A stretch of 64,000 nt of DNA, taken from contig NZ_MWWV01000009.1 in the NCBI RefSeq assembly GCF_002259645.1, positions 146,584 through 210,583 of the forward strand, read 5' to 3'. The notes under the pieces were generated by a model. That model searched no databases. It saw only the letters and a program-made list of their open reading frames with translations, and had not been told where the DNA came from. Shown piece by piece: positions 52,795 to 62,728 of this stretch (position 1 is its first letter; each line of letters opens with the position of its first letter). The DNA comes from Bifidobacterium tissieri. GTDB lineage: Bacteria > Actinomycetota > Actinomycetes > Actinomycetales > Bifidobacteriaceae. A program made the translations under genes and the position numbers.

Positions 52795-54219
52795 TCAGGC
52801 CTCCGGTGCCCCTTCCTCCGCATACCAGCGCTTGAGCTCGGCGACGGCCTCGTCATGCTCCACGGGACCGTTGTCGAGTCGGTAATCAAGCATGTGCTTG
52901 CGCGCGCGGCCCACTTCACGTCCGGGCGCGAGCCCGAGGATCTGCATGATTTCGTCGCCGTCAAGGTCGGGACGAATCGCGTCGATATCCTCTTTCTTCT
53001 TCAGCTCGATCACGCGCGCCTCCATGTCGTCCATCGCCTCGGAGAACATGCGTGCCTTGCGCTTGTTCTGCGTGGTGGCGTCGGCGCGGGTGAGCCGGTT
53101 GAGCCGATGATACAGATGCCCGGCGTCACGCACATACCGGCGCACGGCGGCGTCGGTCCACGGTTCGTCGATGTATCCGTGGAAACGCAGGTGCAGCGCC
53201 ACCAGATCGGCCACGTCCTCCACCAGGTGATGGTCGAAGCGCAGCGCCTTGAGCCGCTTGCGGGTCATCTTGGCTCCCACCAGATCGTGATGGTGGAAGC
53301 TCACCTTGCCGCCGGCTTCGAATTTGCGCGTGCGCGGCTTACCCACGTCGTGCATGAGCGCGGCCATTCGCAGCGTCAGATCGGGAGCGGGCACCGGGCC
53401 GTCGGGACCGGTTTCGAGCGCGATCGCGCGGTCCACCACCATGAGCGTGTGCTGGAAGACGTCCTTGTGGCGGTGGTGCTCGTCGAGTTCGAGCTGCAGC
53501 GCGGGAATCTCCGGCAGCACGATGTCGGCCAGTCCGGATTCCACAAGCGCCTCGATACCGGCGTGCGGGTTGTCGCTCAGCAGCAGCTTGGTCAGTTCGT
53601 CGCGTACACGTTCGGCGGATACGATCTCGATGCGGTCGACCATGGCCGTGATCGCCTCGGCGGTCTCCGGTTCGATGCGGAATCCGAGCTGCGCCACGAA
53701 TCGCACGGCGCGCATCATACGCAGCGGATCGTCGTCGAACGACTGACGTGGATCGACGGGCGTACGCAGAATCTTCTTGTTCAGATCGTTGGCACCGTCG
53801 AACGGATCGACGAATTCGCATTCGGGCACGCGCAGCGCCATCGCGTTGACGGTGAAGTCACGTCGTGACAGATCGCCTTCGAGACTGTCGCCATAATTGA
53901 CTTCCGGCTTGCGCGATTCGGGATCGTATTTGTCGGAACGGTAGGTGGTCACCTCCACGCCGATTTCACTGCCGTCGGCACGTTTTTTCATTGCGCCGAG
54001 CGTGCCGAATTTACGGCCCATATCCCAGAATCCGTTGCCCCACTTGCGCAGGATGGGCTCGAATTCCTCCGGTCTGGCGGAGGTGCAGAAGTCGAGGTCG
54101 TGTGAACGGCGATGCAGCAGCAGATCGCGTACGGGCCCGCCCACGAGCGCCAGTTCGTAGCCCTGTTCCTTGAACAGCTCGCCCAGTTCAATGGCCTCAG
54201 GCCATACCTCGAATCCCAC
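52795..54219 (-). CDS. pcnA: CCA-adding tRNA nucleotidyltransferase (PcnA/Cca, HD-containing)
   Basis: A 474-residue enzyme. The class II nucleotidyltransferase head LALVGGPVRDLLLHRRSHDLDFCTSA carries the catalytic DxD. RRDFTVNAMAL and the RNA-binding helical domain with DDPLRMMRAVRFVAQLGF follow. A C-terminal HD domain (FQHTLMVVDRA ... MAALMHDVGKP) may give 2',3'-cyclic phosphodiesterase activity. It probably repairs or completes tRNA 3' CCA ends, needed here because tRNA-Leu lacks an encoded CCA. The start is the GTG at 54219: AAAGGAG lies 7 nt upstream, and the nearby ATG is out of frame. It is divergent from nudix. Confidence 0.93.
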   Translation of the reverse strand: MGFEVWPEAIELGELFKEQGYELALVGGPVRDLLLHRRSHDLDFCTSARPEEFEPILRKWGNGFWDMGRKFGTLGAMKKRADGSEIGVEVTTYRSDKYDPESRKPEVNYGDSLEGDLSRRDFTVNAMALRVPECEFVDPFDGANDLNKKILRTPVDPRQSFDDDPLRMMRAVRFVAQLGFRIEPETAEAITAMVDRIEIVSAERVRDELTKLLLSDNPHAGIEALVESGLADIVLPEIPALQLELDEHHRHKDVFQHTLMVVDRAIALETGPDGPVPAPDLTLRMAALMHDVGKPRTRKFEAGGKVSFHHHDLVGAKMTRKRLKALRFDHHLVEDVADLVALHLRFHGYIDEPWTDAAVRRYVRDAGHLYHRLNRLTRADATTQNKRKARMFSEAMDDMEARVIELKKKEDIDAIRPDLDGDEIMQILGLAPGREVGRARKHMLDYRLDNGPVEHDEAVAELKRWYAEEGAPEA

Positions 54220-54282
54220 TCCATGCTCCTTTCGCTGTGCGCAATCAAGCTTACCGTTACCCCACCTGCACATTGTTTTGCG

Positions 54283-54288
54283 TATTGT
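54283..54288 (+). promoter_or_regulatory. Possible -10 box for the NUDIX gene
   Basis: TATTGT ends 7 nt before the ATG at 54296. The same spacing is seen at several other genes in this window. Confidence 0.45.
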
Positions 54289-54295
54289 AGAAGGT

Positions 54296-55057
54296 ATGAC
54301 TACTCCCGGGGATGTTGCGCGCATGATGGCCCGTGCCGCCAGTTCTTCGGGCAATCATACCCAAAATGACGGGGTTTACGACCCTCTTGACGATGACGTC
54401 GAATCGTATGAACTGCGTCCTCTGTACAGCTCGCAGACGCCGAAATATGGACAAAGTATCACATTGCGACTGCCGGAAGGACAAGTCGAATATGTCGAGG
54501 CGCAGATCGATGTGCGTGAAGTGTCCGACAGCCCGATTTCGATGCGACCCACGCCTGCGCTCATGGCGAAGAAGCAGACGCAGCCCACCACGTTCGCTTC
54601 GCTTGACGCCCGTGAACTCCCTGTGGTGCGCGAGTATTCCGCCGGCGGACTGATCTTCGACGACAAGGACCGCGTGGCGATCATCGCCCGTCATTCCCGT
54701 TCCGGCCATTTGGAATGGTGTCTGCCGAAAGGCCACATCGAAAAGGGCGAGACGCCCGAGCAGACGGCCGTGCGCGAAGTCCATGAGGAGACCGGCATCC
54801 TCGGTGAGGTGATCACCTCCATCGCCACCATCGACTACTGGTTCACCGGCACCGCCCAGCGTGTGCACAAGCTCGTGCATCATTACGCCCTGCGTCGCAT
54901 CAGCGGGGAGCTCACCGTGGAGGGAGACCCCGATCATGAGGCGGAGGACGCCATCTGGGTACGTTTTGATGATTTAAGTGACGTCCTGAGCTATCCTAAC
55001 GAACGTAGGATTGCGTGGCTGTACGCGCGAAAGCATAAGAGCAACGCGAAGAAATAA
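54296..55057 (+). CDS. NUDIX hydrolase
   Basis: A 253-residue protein. The NUDIX box GHIEKGETPEQTAVREVHEETGI (about residues 143-165) is complete, with the REVHEE glutamates. The N-terminal 95 residues are an unrecognised acidic region. NUDIX proteins in this position, between pcnA and the murJ group, are common in Actinobacteria and are thought to hydrolyse oxidised nucleotides or polyphosphates. The substrate here is not known. An in-frame frame extends upstream to 54170, but it overlaps pcnA and has no ribosome site. Confidence 0.9.
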   Translation: MTTPGDVARMMARAASSSGNHTQNDGVYDPLDDDVESYELRPLYSSQTPKYGQSITLRLPEGQVEYVEAQIDVREVSDSPISMRPTPALMAKKQTQPTTFASLDARELPVVREYSAGGLIFDDKDRVAIIARHSRSGHLEWCLPKGHIEKGETPEQTAVREVHEETGILGEVITSIATIDYWFTGTAQRVHKLVHHYALRRISGELTVEGDPDHEAEDAIWVRFDDLSDVLSYPNERRIAWLYARKHKSNAKK

Positions 55058-55144
55058 CAACGCTGGAAGTCGCCAGAAAGTCTAGAAGTAAGGGCCGTTT
55101 TGCTTGTGAATACCGGAGGCCATACCGGCCGCAGCGGAGGCACC

Positions 55145-57475
55145 ATGCCCATCGGGGCATCACGACGTCTGCATGCGATCATCGACGTCTGCCTCGCCAT
55201 GATGATCGCGTTCGCGATGGTGTTCGTCGGAGTCACCCCCACGTATGCCGCCGACGCCGCAGGCAAATCCGACACCACCGGCAAGGTCTCGGTCAGTATC
55301 GAATCGGGCACCAGCACCGTGATCAACGGCACCGACGACTATACCGCCGTGGTGACGATCAGCAACGGCACCAACAGCATGCTCGCCTCCGGTGAAGTGA
55401 AAGTGCTGACCAATCCGAAATACTCGTTCAGCTCCAGTTCGTTGATGCAGTCCTGGGCCGACGGATCAACCGCCGACGCCCGACTGCGCCGACTGAACAC
55501 CACGCTCGCCTCCGCCACCGTGGATTCCATCGAAGCCGGCGGCAGCCGCACCGTAACGCTGACCGCATCGAAATCATCCGGTAACGACTCAGGAAACGAC
55601 AACAACTCAGGCAGTGTGCTCGACCAGTTCACCTCCTGGGGAGCCAAGCCGCTCAACATCACGTACTCGTCGCAGAACTCCACCGGCGACGCCGTATCGG
55701 CCGGCATCCACTCATTCGTCACGCGCACGCAGGACGGACTCAACGTCGGCGCCACGCCACAGCTGAACCTGACCATGGCGCTGCCACTCACCGAATCGGA
55801 ATGGCAGGTGAGCACGAACGATGTGCAGAACCTGCTCACCCACGACCAGAGCGCAACCGGCGCATCCGGCACCAACGACGCCAACGCCAACGCGGAGGCC
55901 GTGGCGAAGTCCACCACCATCACCTCGCTCACCGACCGCCAGCGTCGCAACCAGTCCGCGCTCGCCGCCACATTGCGCCGACACACGGCCATTCAGACCG
56001 TGGCCGATCCGTCGTATCTCACTTCGTTCTCCGGAACCCCGCAGATCGCGGCACTGATGCAGCCGCGTGGATTCGATCTCGCGTTCCAGTCGCAGACCGC
56101 CAGCACCCTGCCCTGGAAGGAGGCCGGGCTGACCGACGATCTGTGGAATGCCGGCACGGCCATCGATCTCTATCATGACGTCACCGGCGATGAGAAGACC
56201 ACGCCCGCCACCATCGCCTGGCAGTCCACCGCCTCGTGGACGATGAGCGCACTCACCGCCGCAAAATCACAGGGATACACCGCCGTGGTCGCCGAAACCG
56301 ACTATGACGCCGACTCTCCCACCGCCGTACGCACATCGAAGATGGTCGTGCCCACCGACGCCGGCGACATGACCGTACTCACCCCACAGCGTGACCTCAG
56401 CTCCCTCGCGCAGGACTCCGCCACCTCGTCCGACGCGGCACTGCAGGCGGAAGGCACCACGGCCGGTCGCATGGCACGGTTCGTAGCGCAAAGCGCGTTC
56501 TACCAGATGGAGCGTCCATACGAAACCCGCAACCTGCTCGTCTCATTCGGTACGGGCGCAAGCGCCAACACGATCGAGGCGCTGATGACGCAACTGGAAT
56601 CCTGCTCCTGGCTCAACCTCGGCAGCCTCGACGACCTGATGCAGGCCCAGCCGTCGGTCAGCGGCAGCGACGCCGCCGCGCACGCGAACGAAGTGCCCAC
56701 GATCGAGGAATCCGCCGACAACCCCAACGCGACCACCGCCACCGTCGAACGGCTGAACACCCAGGTCCTCTCGCTTCGCGACACCTACGCGGAGATCTCC
56801 CGGTTCGCGAACACCGTACTGGCCAAGGCACCCACCAGCACCGAAGCATCCGGCGCTTCCGGGGCATCCGGCAATTCCAACAACAACGGTTCCACCGGCA
56901 CCGAGGAAGACTCCGACGGCACCGATCAACTCAGCGAAGGCGCATCCCGCTGGGTCACCTCACTACGCGCGGCCTACACCGATCTGGCCCTCAAATCGTT
57001 CACCGATTCAACGATCAACGACCAGCGGCTCGTCAAGGCCGCCGGACGCATCGCCGACGGACTGTTCTCCGGCGTCACCGTGGCCAAGCCCGACTCGATC
57101 AACATCGTGAGCCAAAGCGCGAGCATGCCCGTCACCGTGGGCAACAGTCACCCGTACGCCGTGCGCGTCCGACTCATGGCCAGCACCGATTCGGATCAGA
57201 TCGTCTCCTCCTCCGGACAGGAGCTGACCATCCCCGCCAACTCCGAAGTGCAGTCCACGCTCACCATCCGCGTGCTCAACTCCGGCACGGCCACCGTACG
57301 CATCCAACTGCAGGACGCCAACGGGCAGCCCGTCAGCGATACCGCCGAAGCGAAGATCACCAGCGTTCTGCAAATCAATGACTGGAGCGGCTACGCGATT
57401 CTCGCGCTCGCCGTGCTGCTGGGCCTGCTGGGCCTGTGGCGACAGTTCCACCGTGTAAAGGATCCCGACGAATGA
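55145..57475 (+). CDS. DUF6049 envelope protein with signal peptide and C-terminal anchor
   Basis: A 776-residue exported protein. A signal peptide (about residues 8-37, ending TYAADA) leads to a large extracellular Ser/Thr/Ala-rich region with alternating strand-like segments. A C-terminal helix (WSGYAILALAVLLGLLGLWRQF) and short basic tail anchor it. No catalytic motif is recognised. Its stop overlaps the murJ start as ATGA, and this pairing is conserved in Actinobacteria, suggesting a partner of the lipid II flippase. GGAGGCACC precedes the ATG at 55145. A TTG start at 55100 is rejected. Confidence 0.88.
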   Translation: MPIGASRRLHAIIDVCLAMMIAFAMVFVGVTPTYAADAAGKSDTTGKVSVSIESGTSTVINGTDDYTAVVTISNGTNSMLASGEVKVLTNPKYSFSSSSLMQSWADGSTADARLRRLNTTLASATVDSIEAGGSRTVTLTASKSSGNDSGNDNNSGSVLDQFTSWGAKPLNITYSSQNSTGDAVSAGIHSFVTRTQDGLNVGATPQLNLTMALPLTESEWQVSTNDVQNLLTHDQSATGASGTNDANANAEAVAKSTTITSLTDRQRRNQSALAATLRRHTAIQTVADPSYLTSFSGTPQIAALMQPRGFDLAFQSQTASTLPWKEAGLTDDLWNAGTAIDLYHDVTGDEKTTPATIAWQSTASWTMSALTAAKSQGYTAVVAETDYDADSPTAVRTSKMVVPTDAGDMTVLTPQRDLSSLAQDSATSSDAALQAEGTTAGRMARFVAQSAFYQMERPYETRNLLVSFGTGASANTIEALMTQLESCSWLNLGSLDDLMQAQPSVSGSDAAAHANEVPTIEESADNPNATTATVERLNTQVLSLRDTYAEISRFANTVLAKAPTSTEASGASGASGNSNNNGSTGTEEDSDGTDQLSEGASRWVTSLRAAYTDLALKSFTDSTINDQRLVKAAGRIADGLFSGVTVAKPDSINIVSQSASMPVTVGNSHPYAVRVRLMASTDSDQIVSSSGQELTIPANSEVQSTLTIRVLNSGTATVRIQLQDANGQPVSDTAEAKITSVLQINDWSGYAILALAVLLGLLGLWRQFHRVKDPDE

Positions 57476-60400
57476 GTTCCCAGAGTTCCGTAAACTCCAC
57501 GAGTTCCGATAACGGTTCCGGACAATCTTCGGAACAATCGAATTCCGTAGGACGCAACTCCCTGATCATGGCCGCCGGCACGGCGGCCTCACGCGTTACC
57601 GGACAGATTCGTTCGATCCTGCTGGCTGCCGCCATCGGCACCACCGGCATCGCCGCCAACGCCTACCAGACCGGCTCGATGATCCCGCAGGTCATCTTCA
57701 CGCTGATCTCGGGCGGCATCTTCAACGCCGTGCTCGTGCCGCAGATCGTGCGTACGCTCAAGCATGAGGACGCCAACGAACGACTCAACAAACTCATCAC
57801 CGTGGCGATCACGCTGCTCATCGCCGTCACCGCCGTGATGATGCTGGGCACGCCACTCGTCACCCGACTGTACGTGAATCCGAACTGGGCTCCCGATCAG
57901 CGAGCGCTGGTGAACGCGTTCACCCTGTGGTGCATGCCGCAGATCTTCTTCTACGGCCTGTATCTGGTACTCGGCCAGATCCTCGCCGCCAAGGGCCGGT
58001 TCGGTATGTATGCGTGGAGCTCGGTGGGCGCGAACGTGATCAGTTGCGCCGGCTTCACCGCGTTCATCCTGCTGTTCGGCAAGGCCGATCGCATGCCGAT
58101 GAGCTTCTGGACGGAGGACAAGATCCTGCTCACCGCGGGCACGTGGACGCTGGGTGTGGCGTTCCAGGCGGTGATCCTGTTCCTGCCGCTCATGCGCATC
58201 GGTCTGCATTACCGTCCCAAGTGGGGTCTGCACGGCATCGGTCTGCGTTCGATGGGCAAGGTGGCCGCGTGGAGTCTGGCCATGACCGTACTCAATCTGG
58301 TCGTCGGCATGGTCACGTCGCAGATCAACACGGGCGCGCCGCACGCCGGCCATGATCTGTATAACATCGCCGGCAACGGCTCGTATCAGTACGCGTATTC
58401 GCTGTATATCCTGCCGTACTCACTGATCGCGGTGTCGATCACCACGGCCGTGTTCCCCAAACTGTCGCGCGCGATCAGCGATCACGATGTGACCACCGCG
58501 CGTGAGGATCTCAGTTCGTCGCTGCGTACGGTCGGTCTGTCGATGGTGTTCTTCTCGTCTGCGTTGATCGCCATGCCCGTGCCGATCACGCGCGCGCTGC
58601 TGCCGTCGGTCAACGTACATGACGCGTTGCTGATCGCCGGACCGCTGGTCACGCTGTCGATCGGATTGGTGCCGATCAGCGCGTTCCTGCTCATTCAACG
58701 CACGTTCTACGCCTACGAGGACGGCAAGAGTCCGTTCCTGTTCGCCCTGTTGGAGAACGCGGTGCAGATGGCGCTGCTGCTGCCGGCAATCATGATCGCA
58801 CCGCCGCAGCAGTGGGCCACGCTGGTGGGTCTGGCGCTCAGCCTCGCGTACATTCTGACGATTCCGTTCATTTTCCTGCGGCTGCGCAAACGTATGGGCG
58901 GCTCGTTGGATGGGCGACGGATCGTCGTCATGCACATCAAGGCGATTATCGCAGGCGTGGCGGCCGGCGTGGCCTGCTGGCTGGCGTGCAAGCCGGTCAT
59001 GCGTCTGCTGCACGTCGACGTCGGCCCGTTCGACGGTCATATGGGTTGGATCGATTCGCTGATCATCTGCATCGTGGGCACGATCGTGGCTGCCGGCGTG
59101 TATGCGCTGCTGCTGGTGGTGCTGCGCGTGGACGAGTTCACGTCGCTGATCGATGCGGTCAGGCGGCGGTTCCTGCATCGCGGTGGTGCGGCGGCGAGCG
59201 CGACGGGTAATGAGACCGCAAGCGAGCAGTCGGATGATTCCGGCAACGGCGACAACGGCGACAACGGTCCTATCGACGATGGCGGCAATGACCCGAATCC
59301 GGAAAACGGTCCGACAGAGCCATCCGACGGTCCCGTTAATGCGCCTGTCAGTGTGCCCGTCGGCGCGGCGGCTGGTACACCCGTCAGTACACCAGTCACC
59401 CCGACGGTACCCAATAATTCCAACGATTCCAACGGATCACGGAACGTCACGACCGGAGGCCCGTCCACAACGGGAACTCATCCGGCACCAGTCATTGCGG
59501 ACCGCATTCCATCGGGCAGTCCCACTTATAGAATGACTAGAGCCCATCAACAGCTTGATCTATTCGCAGGGAAGAGCAGCGACACTATGAAGCCAGGACT
59601 TGGAGACACTCTCATCGACCGCTATACGCTGGTACAGATCCTGCGTGAGGAGACCGGCATCTCGGTCTGGCGGGCGAACGACAGTGTGATGGCCAAGGAC
59701 TGCCAGCTCTTCCTGATCACCGACTCCACCATCGCCGGTATGGCGAACGACGTGGCGAGCGCGCTCACACTGAGCCACAACAAGCACTTCACCCCCATCC
59801 AGCAGATCCGTTCCGACGAGGGCGCATGCATCATCGTCACCGATCTCGACCACGGCATCTCACTCGAACGCTATCTGGCGCATAACGCCGACGCGTCCAC
59901 GCAGGCGCTGAGCGTGGAGGCCATCCGCACGATCATGGGTGAAACCGTTGAGGCGGCCAAGTCGCTGCGCCGCTCCGGACTCAATCATCGTGCCATCTCC
60001 GCGGCGACGATCCGTATGACATCGCAGAGCGTGACGCTGGCCGATGCTCCGATTTCAGCCGCGCTCGTGCCTCCGCTGCTGCGTCACGCCGGTGAGAATC
60101 CCGACTCCGAGTCCGTGGTGATCCGTCAGATCGCCGCAGTGCTGTATCAGGCGCTTACCGGGCACGTATTCGACCCTTCCGATGAGAACGCGCTCGCCAA
60201 GCTGCCGGAGGGTACTCCCGACGAGTATGAGATCCTGTGTGCACGCGGTCTGGGCATTCACGATCGTGATCATGATGTGCCGATTCCGATCAGCACGCTC
60301 GACGAGTTCGAGGCGCTGCTCGGCATATGGAAGCCGATGACCGATCTGACCCGTGACGACATCGCCATCCCGTCGCATCCCTCCAGTCCGTCGGTGAAGC

Positions 60401-61638
60401 TGGCGGAGTTCCGTCCTGCGAATGAGACGAGCCTTGTACCGATTCCGCAGTCGTTCCTTGCGGTGAGCGAGCCGCAGATCGCGCAACAGCCGAGTGAGAT
60501 GACGTGGCGGCCGAATCAGCTGTTCTCCAAGAGCGGCGAAGTGGATGACGTCGATCCGAGCGATTTCGAGGACGATGGGCGTCCGCTGGGCATCATGCCT
60601 CAGGAAGGCAAGGATTTCAGTGGCCGTCCGACGATGGGCCTGGATGTGTCGGCGATTCGTGCCGCCCGCGATGCCCATGATTTTGGCGACGAGGACACGT
60701 GGGAGGGCGATCCTGAGGCCGTTCCGCTGCCGCATGGTGTGAGTGGACAGGTGGCGCCGCCGAGCTTTGAGCCGGCGGAGAGTGCCGCCCAGCGTGGCGG
60801 TGCGGGGGCCGGTGCTGACGGTGGCGCTGGCGCTGTCGATGATCCGGAGGCCACCATGGTGATCGAGCCTCTGCCGGCGAGCTTTGAGCCGCAGGTGCCG
60901 GTCAATCCGCCGTCGTATATGGAGACGCCTGAACCGGTCGAAAACGCGACAGCCCCGGAAGCCAGGCGCACACTGGGACGCAAGCGCATAGCGATCGTCG
61001 TGGCTACGGTGGTGGCGCTGCTGGTGATCTTCCTGGGTGCCGCGGCGGCTTTGGGATTGTTCTCGCCCAAGGGCGCGGAGCAGAAGGCCAGCGCGTGGCC
61101 GTCGTTCAATTCGTCCGATGTGGCGTTCCCTGGTGCCACGCAGTCGGCGGGGGCTTCGCCGTCCGGTTCCGCGAGCGCCGCGTCTCCGTCTGCGTCCGCG
61201 AAGCCGTCGGAGACGACGTCCTCCGAGGCCGTGCCCACGCTGATCACCGCGGATAAGAACGCGAAGAAGGTCCCCGATCCGAAGAAGACCGAGGAGCCGC
61301 AGAACACGACAGAATACGCCACCTCGTCGCAGACGTTCGTCAGTCGTACGAGCCAGTACAACGGCCGCGGATGGCACATCCGTCTGACGCAGCCGCAGGA
61401 CGTGTCGCGACTGGTCGTGTCGATCAGGCAGTCGGGCGGCAAGGCGCAGGTGTACGCCGGTGCGACGAGCGGCAACCCGACCGGCGGCGAACTGGTGGGC
61501 GAATTCTCGTTCGACCCGAGCGGCACCACCGAGGTGAAGCTCAACAAGATCGTGAAGACGCAGGACCTCGTCATCTGGGTGCCCGTGGATACCACCCCCG
61601 AAGGCGGCCTCTACTTCAACAGCGTCAAGGTGTACTAG
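57472..61638 (+). CDS. murJ: MurJ (MviN) lipid II flippase fused to a pseudokinase and an extracellular domain
   Basis: A 1,388-residue protein. The flippase part covers about residues 20-570 with 14 helices (RVTGQIRSILLAAAIG, MIPQVIFTLISGGIFNAVLVPQIVR). After a Ser/Asn/Pro-rich linker, a kinase-like domain starts at about 706 (LIDRYTLVQILREETGISVWRA). Its catalytic-loop position reads LNHRAISAATIRM, lacking the catalytic Asp, so it is a pseudokinase. A transmembrane helix (about 1171-1195) and an extracellular galactose-binding-like domain (FVSRTSQYNGRGWHIRLTQPQDVSRLVV...) complete it. This matches mycobacterial MviN, whose pseudokinase recruits a regulator of peptidoglycan synthesis. Confidence 0.94.
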   Translation: MSSQSSVNSTSSDNGSGQSSEQSNSVGRNSLIMAAGTAASRVTGQIRSILLAAAIGTTGIAANAYQTGSMIPQVIFTLISGGIFNAVLVPQIVRTLKHEDANERLNKLITVAITLLIAVTAVMMLGTPLVTRLYVNPNWAPDQRALVNAFTLWCMPQIFFYGLYLVLGQILAAKGRFGMYAWSSVGANVISCAGFTAFILLFGKADRMPMSFWTEDKILLTAGTWTLGVAFQAVILFLPLMRIGLHYRPKWGLHGIGLRSMGKVAAWSLAMTVLNLVVGMVTSQINTGAPHAGHDLYNIAGNGSYQYAYSLYILPYSLIAVSITTAVFPKLSRAISDHDVTTAREDLSSSLRTVGLSMVFFSSALIAMPVPITRALLPSVNVHDALLIAGPLVTLSIGLVPISAFLLIQRTFYAYEDGKSPFLFALLENAVQMALLLPAIMIAPPQQWATLVGLALSLAYILTIPFIFLRLRKRMGGSLDGRRIVVMHIKAIIAGVAAGVACWLACKPVMRLLHVDVGPFDGHMGWIDSLIICIVGTIVAAGVYALLLVVLRVDEFTSLIDAVRRRFLHRGGAAASATGNETASEQSDDSGNGDNGDNGPIDDGGNDPNPENGPTEPSDGPVNAPVSVPVGAAAGTPVSTPVTPTVPNNSNDSNGSRNVTTGGPSTTGTHPAPVIADRIPSGSPTYRMTRAHQQLDLFAGKSSDTMKPGLGDTLIDRYTLVQILREETGISVWRANDSVMAKDCQLFLITDSTIAGMANDVASALTLSHNKHFTPIQQIRSDEGACIIVTDLDHGISLERYLAHNADASTQALSVEAIRTIMGETVEAAKSLRRSGLNHRAISAATIRMTSQSVTLADAPISAALVPPLLRHAGENPDSESVVIRQIAAVLYQALTGHVFDPSDENALAKLPEGTPDEYEILCARGLGIHDRDHDVPIPISTLDEFEALLGIWKPMTDLTRDDIAIPSHPSSPSVKLAEFRPANETSLVPIPQSFLAVSEPQIAQQPSEMTWRPNQLFSKSGEVDDVDPSDFEDDGRPLGIMPQEGKDFSGRPTMGLDVSAIRAARDAHDFGDEDTWEGDPEAVPLPHGVSGQVAPPSFEPAESAAQRGGAGAGADGGAGAVDDPEATMVIEPLPASFEPQVPVNPPSYMETPEPVENATAPEARRTLGRKRIAIVVATVVALLVIFLGAAAALGLFSPKGAEQKASAWPSFNSSDVAFPGATQSAGASPSGSASAASPSASAKPSETTSSEAVPTLITADKNAKKVPDPKKTEEPQNTTEYATSSQTFVSRTSQYNGRGWHIRLTQPQDVSRLVVSIRQSGGKAQVYAGATSGNPTGGELVGEFSFDPSGTTEVKLNKIVKTQDLVIWVPVDTTPEGGLYFNSVKVY

Positions 61639-61664
61639 TCCCGTGTACTAGTCCTGTGCGTTAG

Positions 61665-62240
61665 GCGGATCGTCCCATACCGATTCGGTTTCGGTCCGCC
61701 TATCCCACTTCGGCCTAGTTCGGCTCGGTCCAGTCCCAGTCCAGTCCCGGTCCGGCTTGGTTCAGTCCAGTTTGATTCGATTCGATCCAATCCAGTCCGG
61801 TCCGGTCCGGTCTGATTCGGCTCGGTTCGGCTCGGTTCGGCCCAGTTCCTCGCCGTACTACTCGGTCCGGTCCAGTCCGAGCCGGTGCAAGCCGATCTGT
61901 CTCTACTCGGCTCTGCCCAGTTTGCTTCGCTTCAGTCTGTCCCGTCCCGGTTCGGTATGACTTGGCTCAGTTCAGGTCGGTCCGGTCCGGTTCAGACCGG
62001 TTCACCCGGTCTGGATCGGCTCAGTTCAATCCTGATCATCTCAACATAGTTCATTCCGAACCAAACCGTTCCCGCTCAATCCGGTTCGGTTTTGGTCCGT
62101 CTCGGTCCAATTCGTCTCTATTCTGCTTCGCTCTGTCGTGCCCTACTCGGCTCAGCTCAGTCCGATCTGGTTCGCACGGTTCGGTATGGCATAACCCTAC
62201 CTATCTCGATTCGGCTGCCCCGTTCCGTCTCAGCCCTGTC
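61665..62240. repeat. Degenerate 5-bp tandem repeat (CGGTT/CGGTC/CAGTC)
   Basis: About 570 bp built from pentamers such as TCGGT, CCGGT, CCAGT and TTCGG with strong 5-bp periodicity and strand asymmetry (T and C against G). No reading frame with protein-like composition exists. It lies directly downstream of murJ. Confidence 0.75.
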
Positions 62241-62407
62241 CAGTCAGTACGCTCACATCGGCACCCCGTATTAGCTGACCGTTTCGCTTTGGCGCGGTAC
62301 GATCAACAGAGAATGGATGCCCGTACGATCTCGTTCATATAAGAGCGAATATCGTACCCGTCAGTTACGTATCTGCCTACGTTTCGCCCACCCCAACCCG
62401 ACACGCT

Positions 62408-62660
62408 TCCGCTGCGGATCTGATCATGATTGCAAACAAACCCGCAGTCAACGTGTCCTCTCACTGCAGGTCTGATCATGATCACGAACCAACCCGCAGC
62501 AAACGCAACTCCTCACTGCGGGTCCGTCACGACTCCACTCAAGACCCGCAGCAAACGCCTCTTCCCACTGCGGGTCCAACAATCGCCTTCAACAAACCCG
62601 CAGCAAGCGCCCTGCCACGCTGCGGGTCCGAACATGCACACACTGAATCCGCATAAACCC
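62408..62660. repeat. Hairpin repeat family B, locus 3 (five units)
   Basis: Five units of CTGCGGGT - variable loop - ACCCGCAG at about 50-bp spacing. The first left arm (CTGCGGAT) and last right arm (ATCCGCAT) are degenerate. A family A array follows directly. Confidence 0.8.
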
Positions 62661-62728
62661 TGCCCCCGCCATTGTCGAAGCCAGTACACGTATAGATCAA
62701 GCCGCCACAAACACCACGGAAGCCGCCT

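Noticed and set aside
53988..54248. ATG with a perfect ribosome site at the pcnA start giving an 86-codon frame
   Set aside because: That ATG is out of frame with pcnA. The GTG a few bases later uses the same ribosome site and leads into the enzyme.
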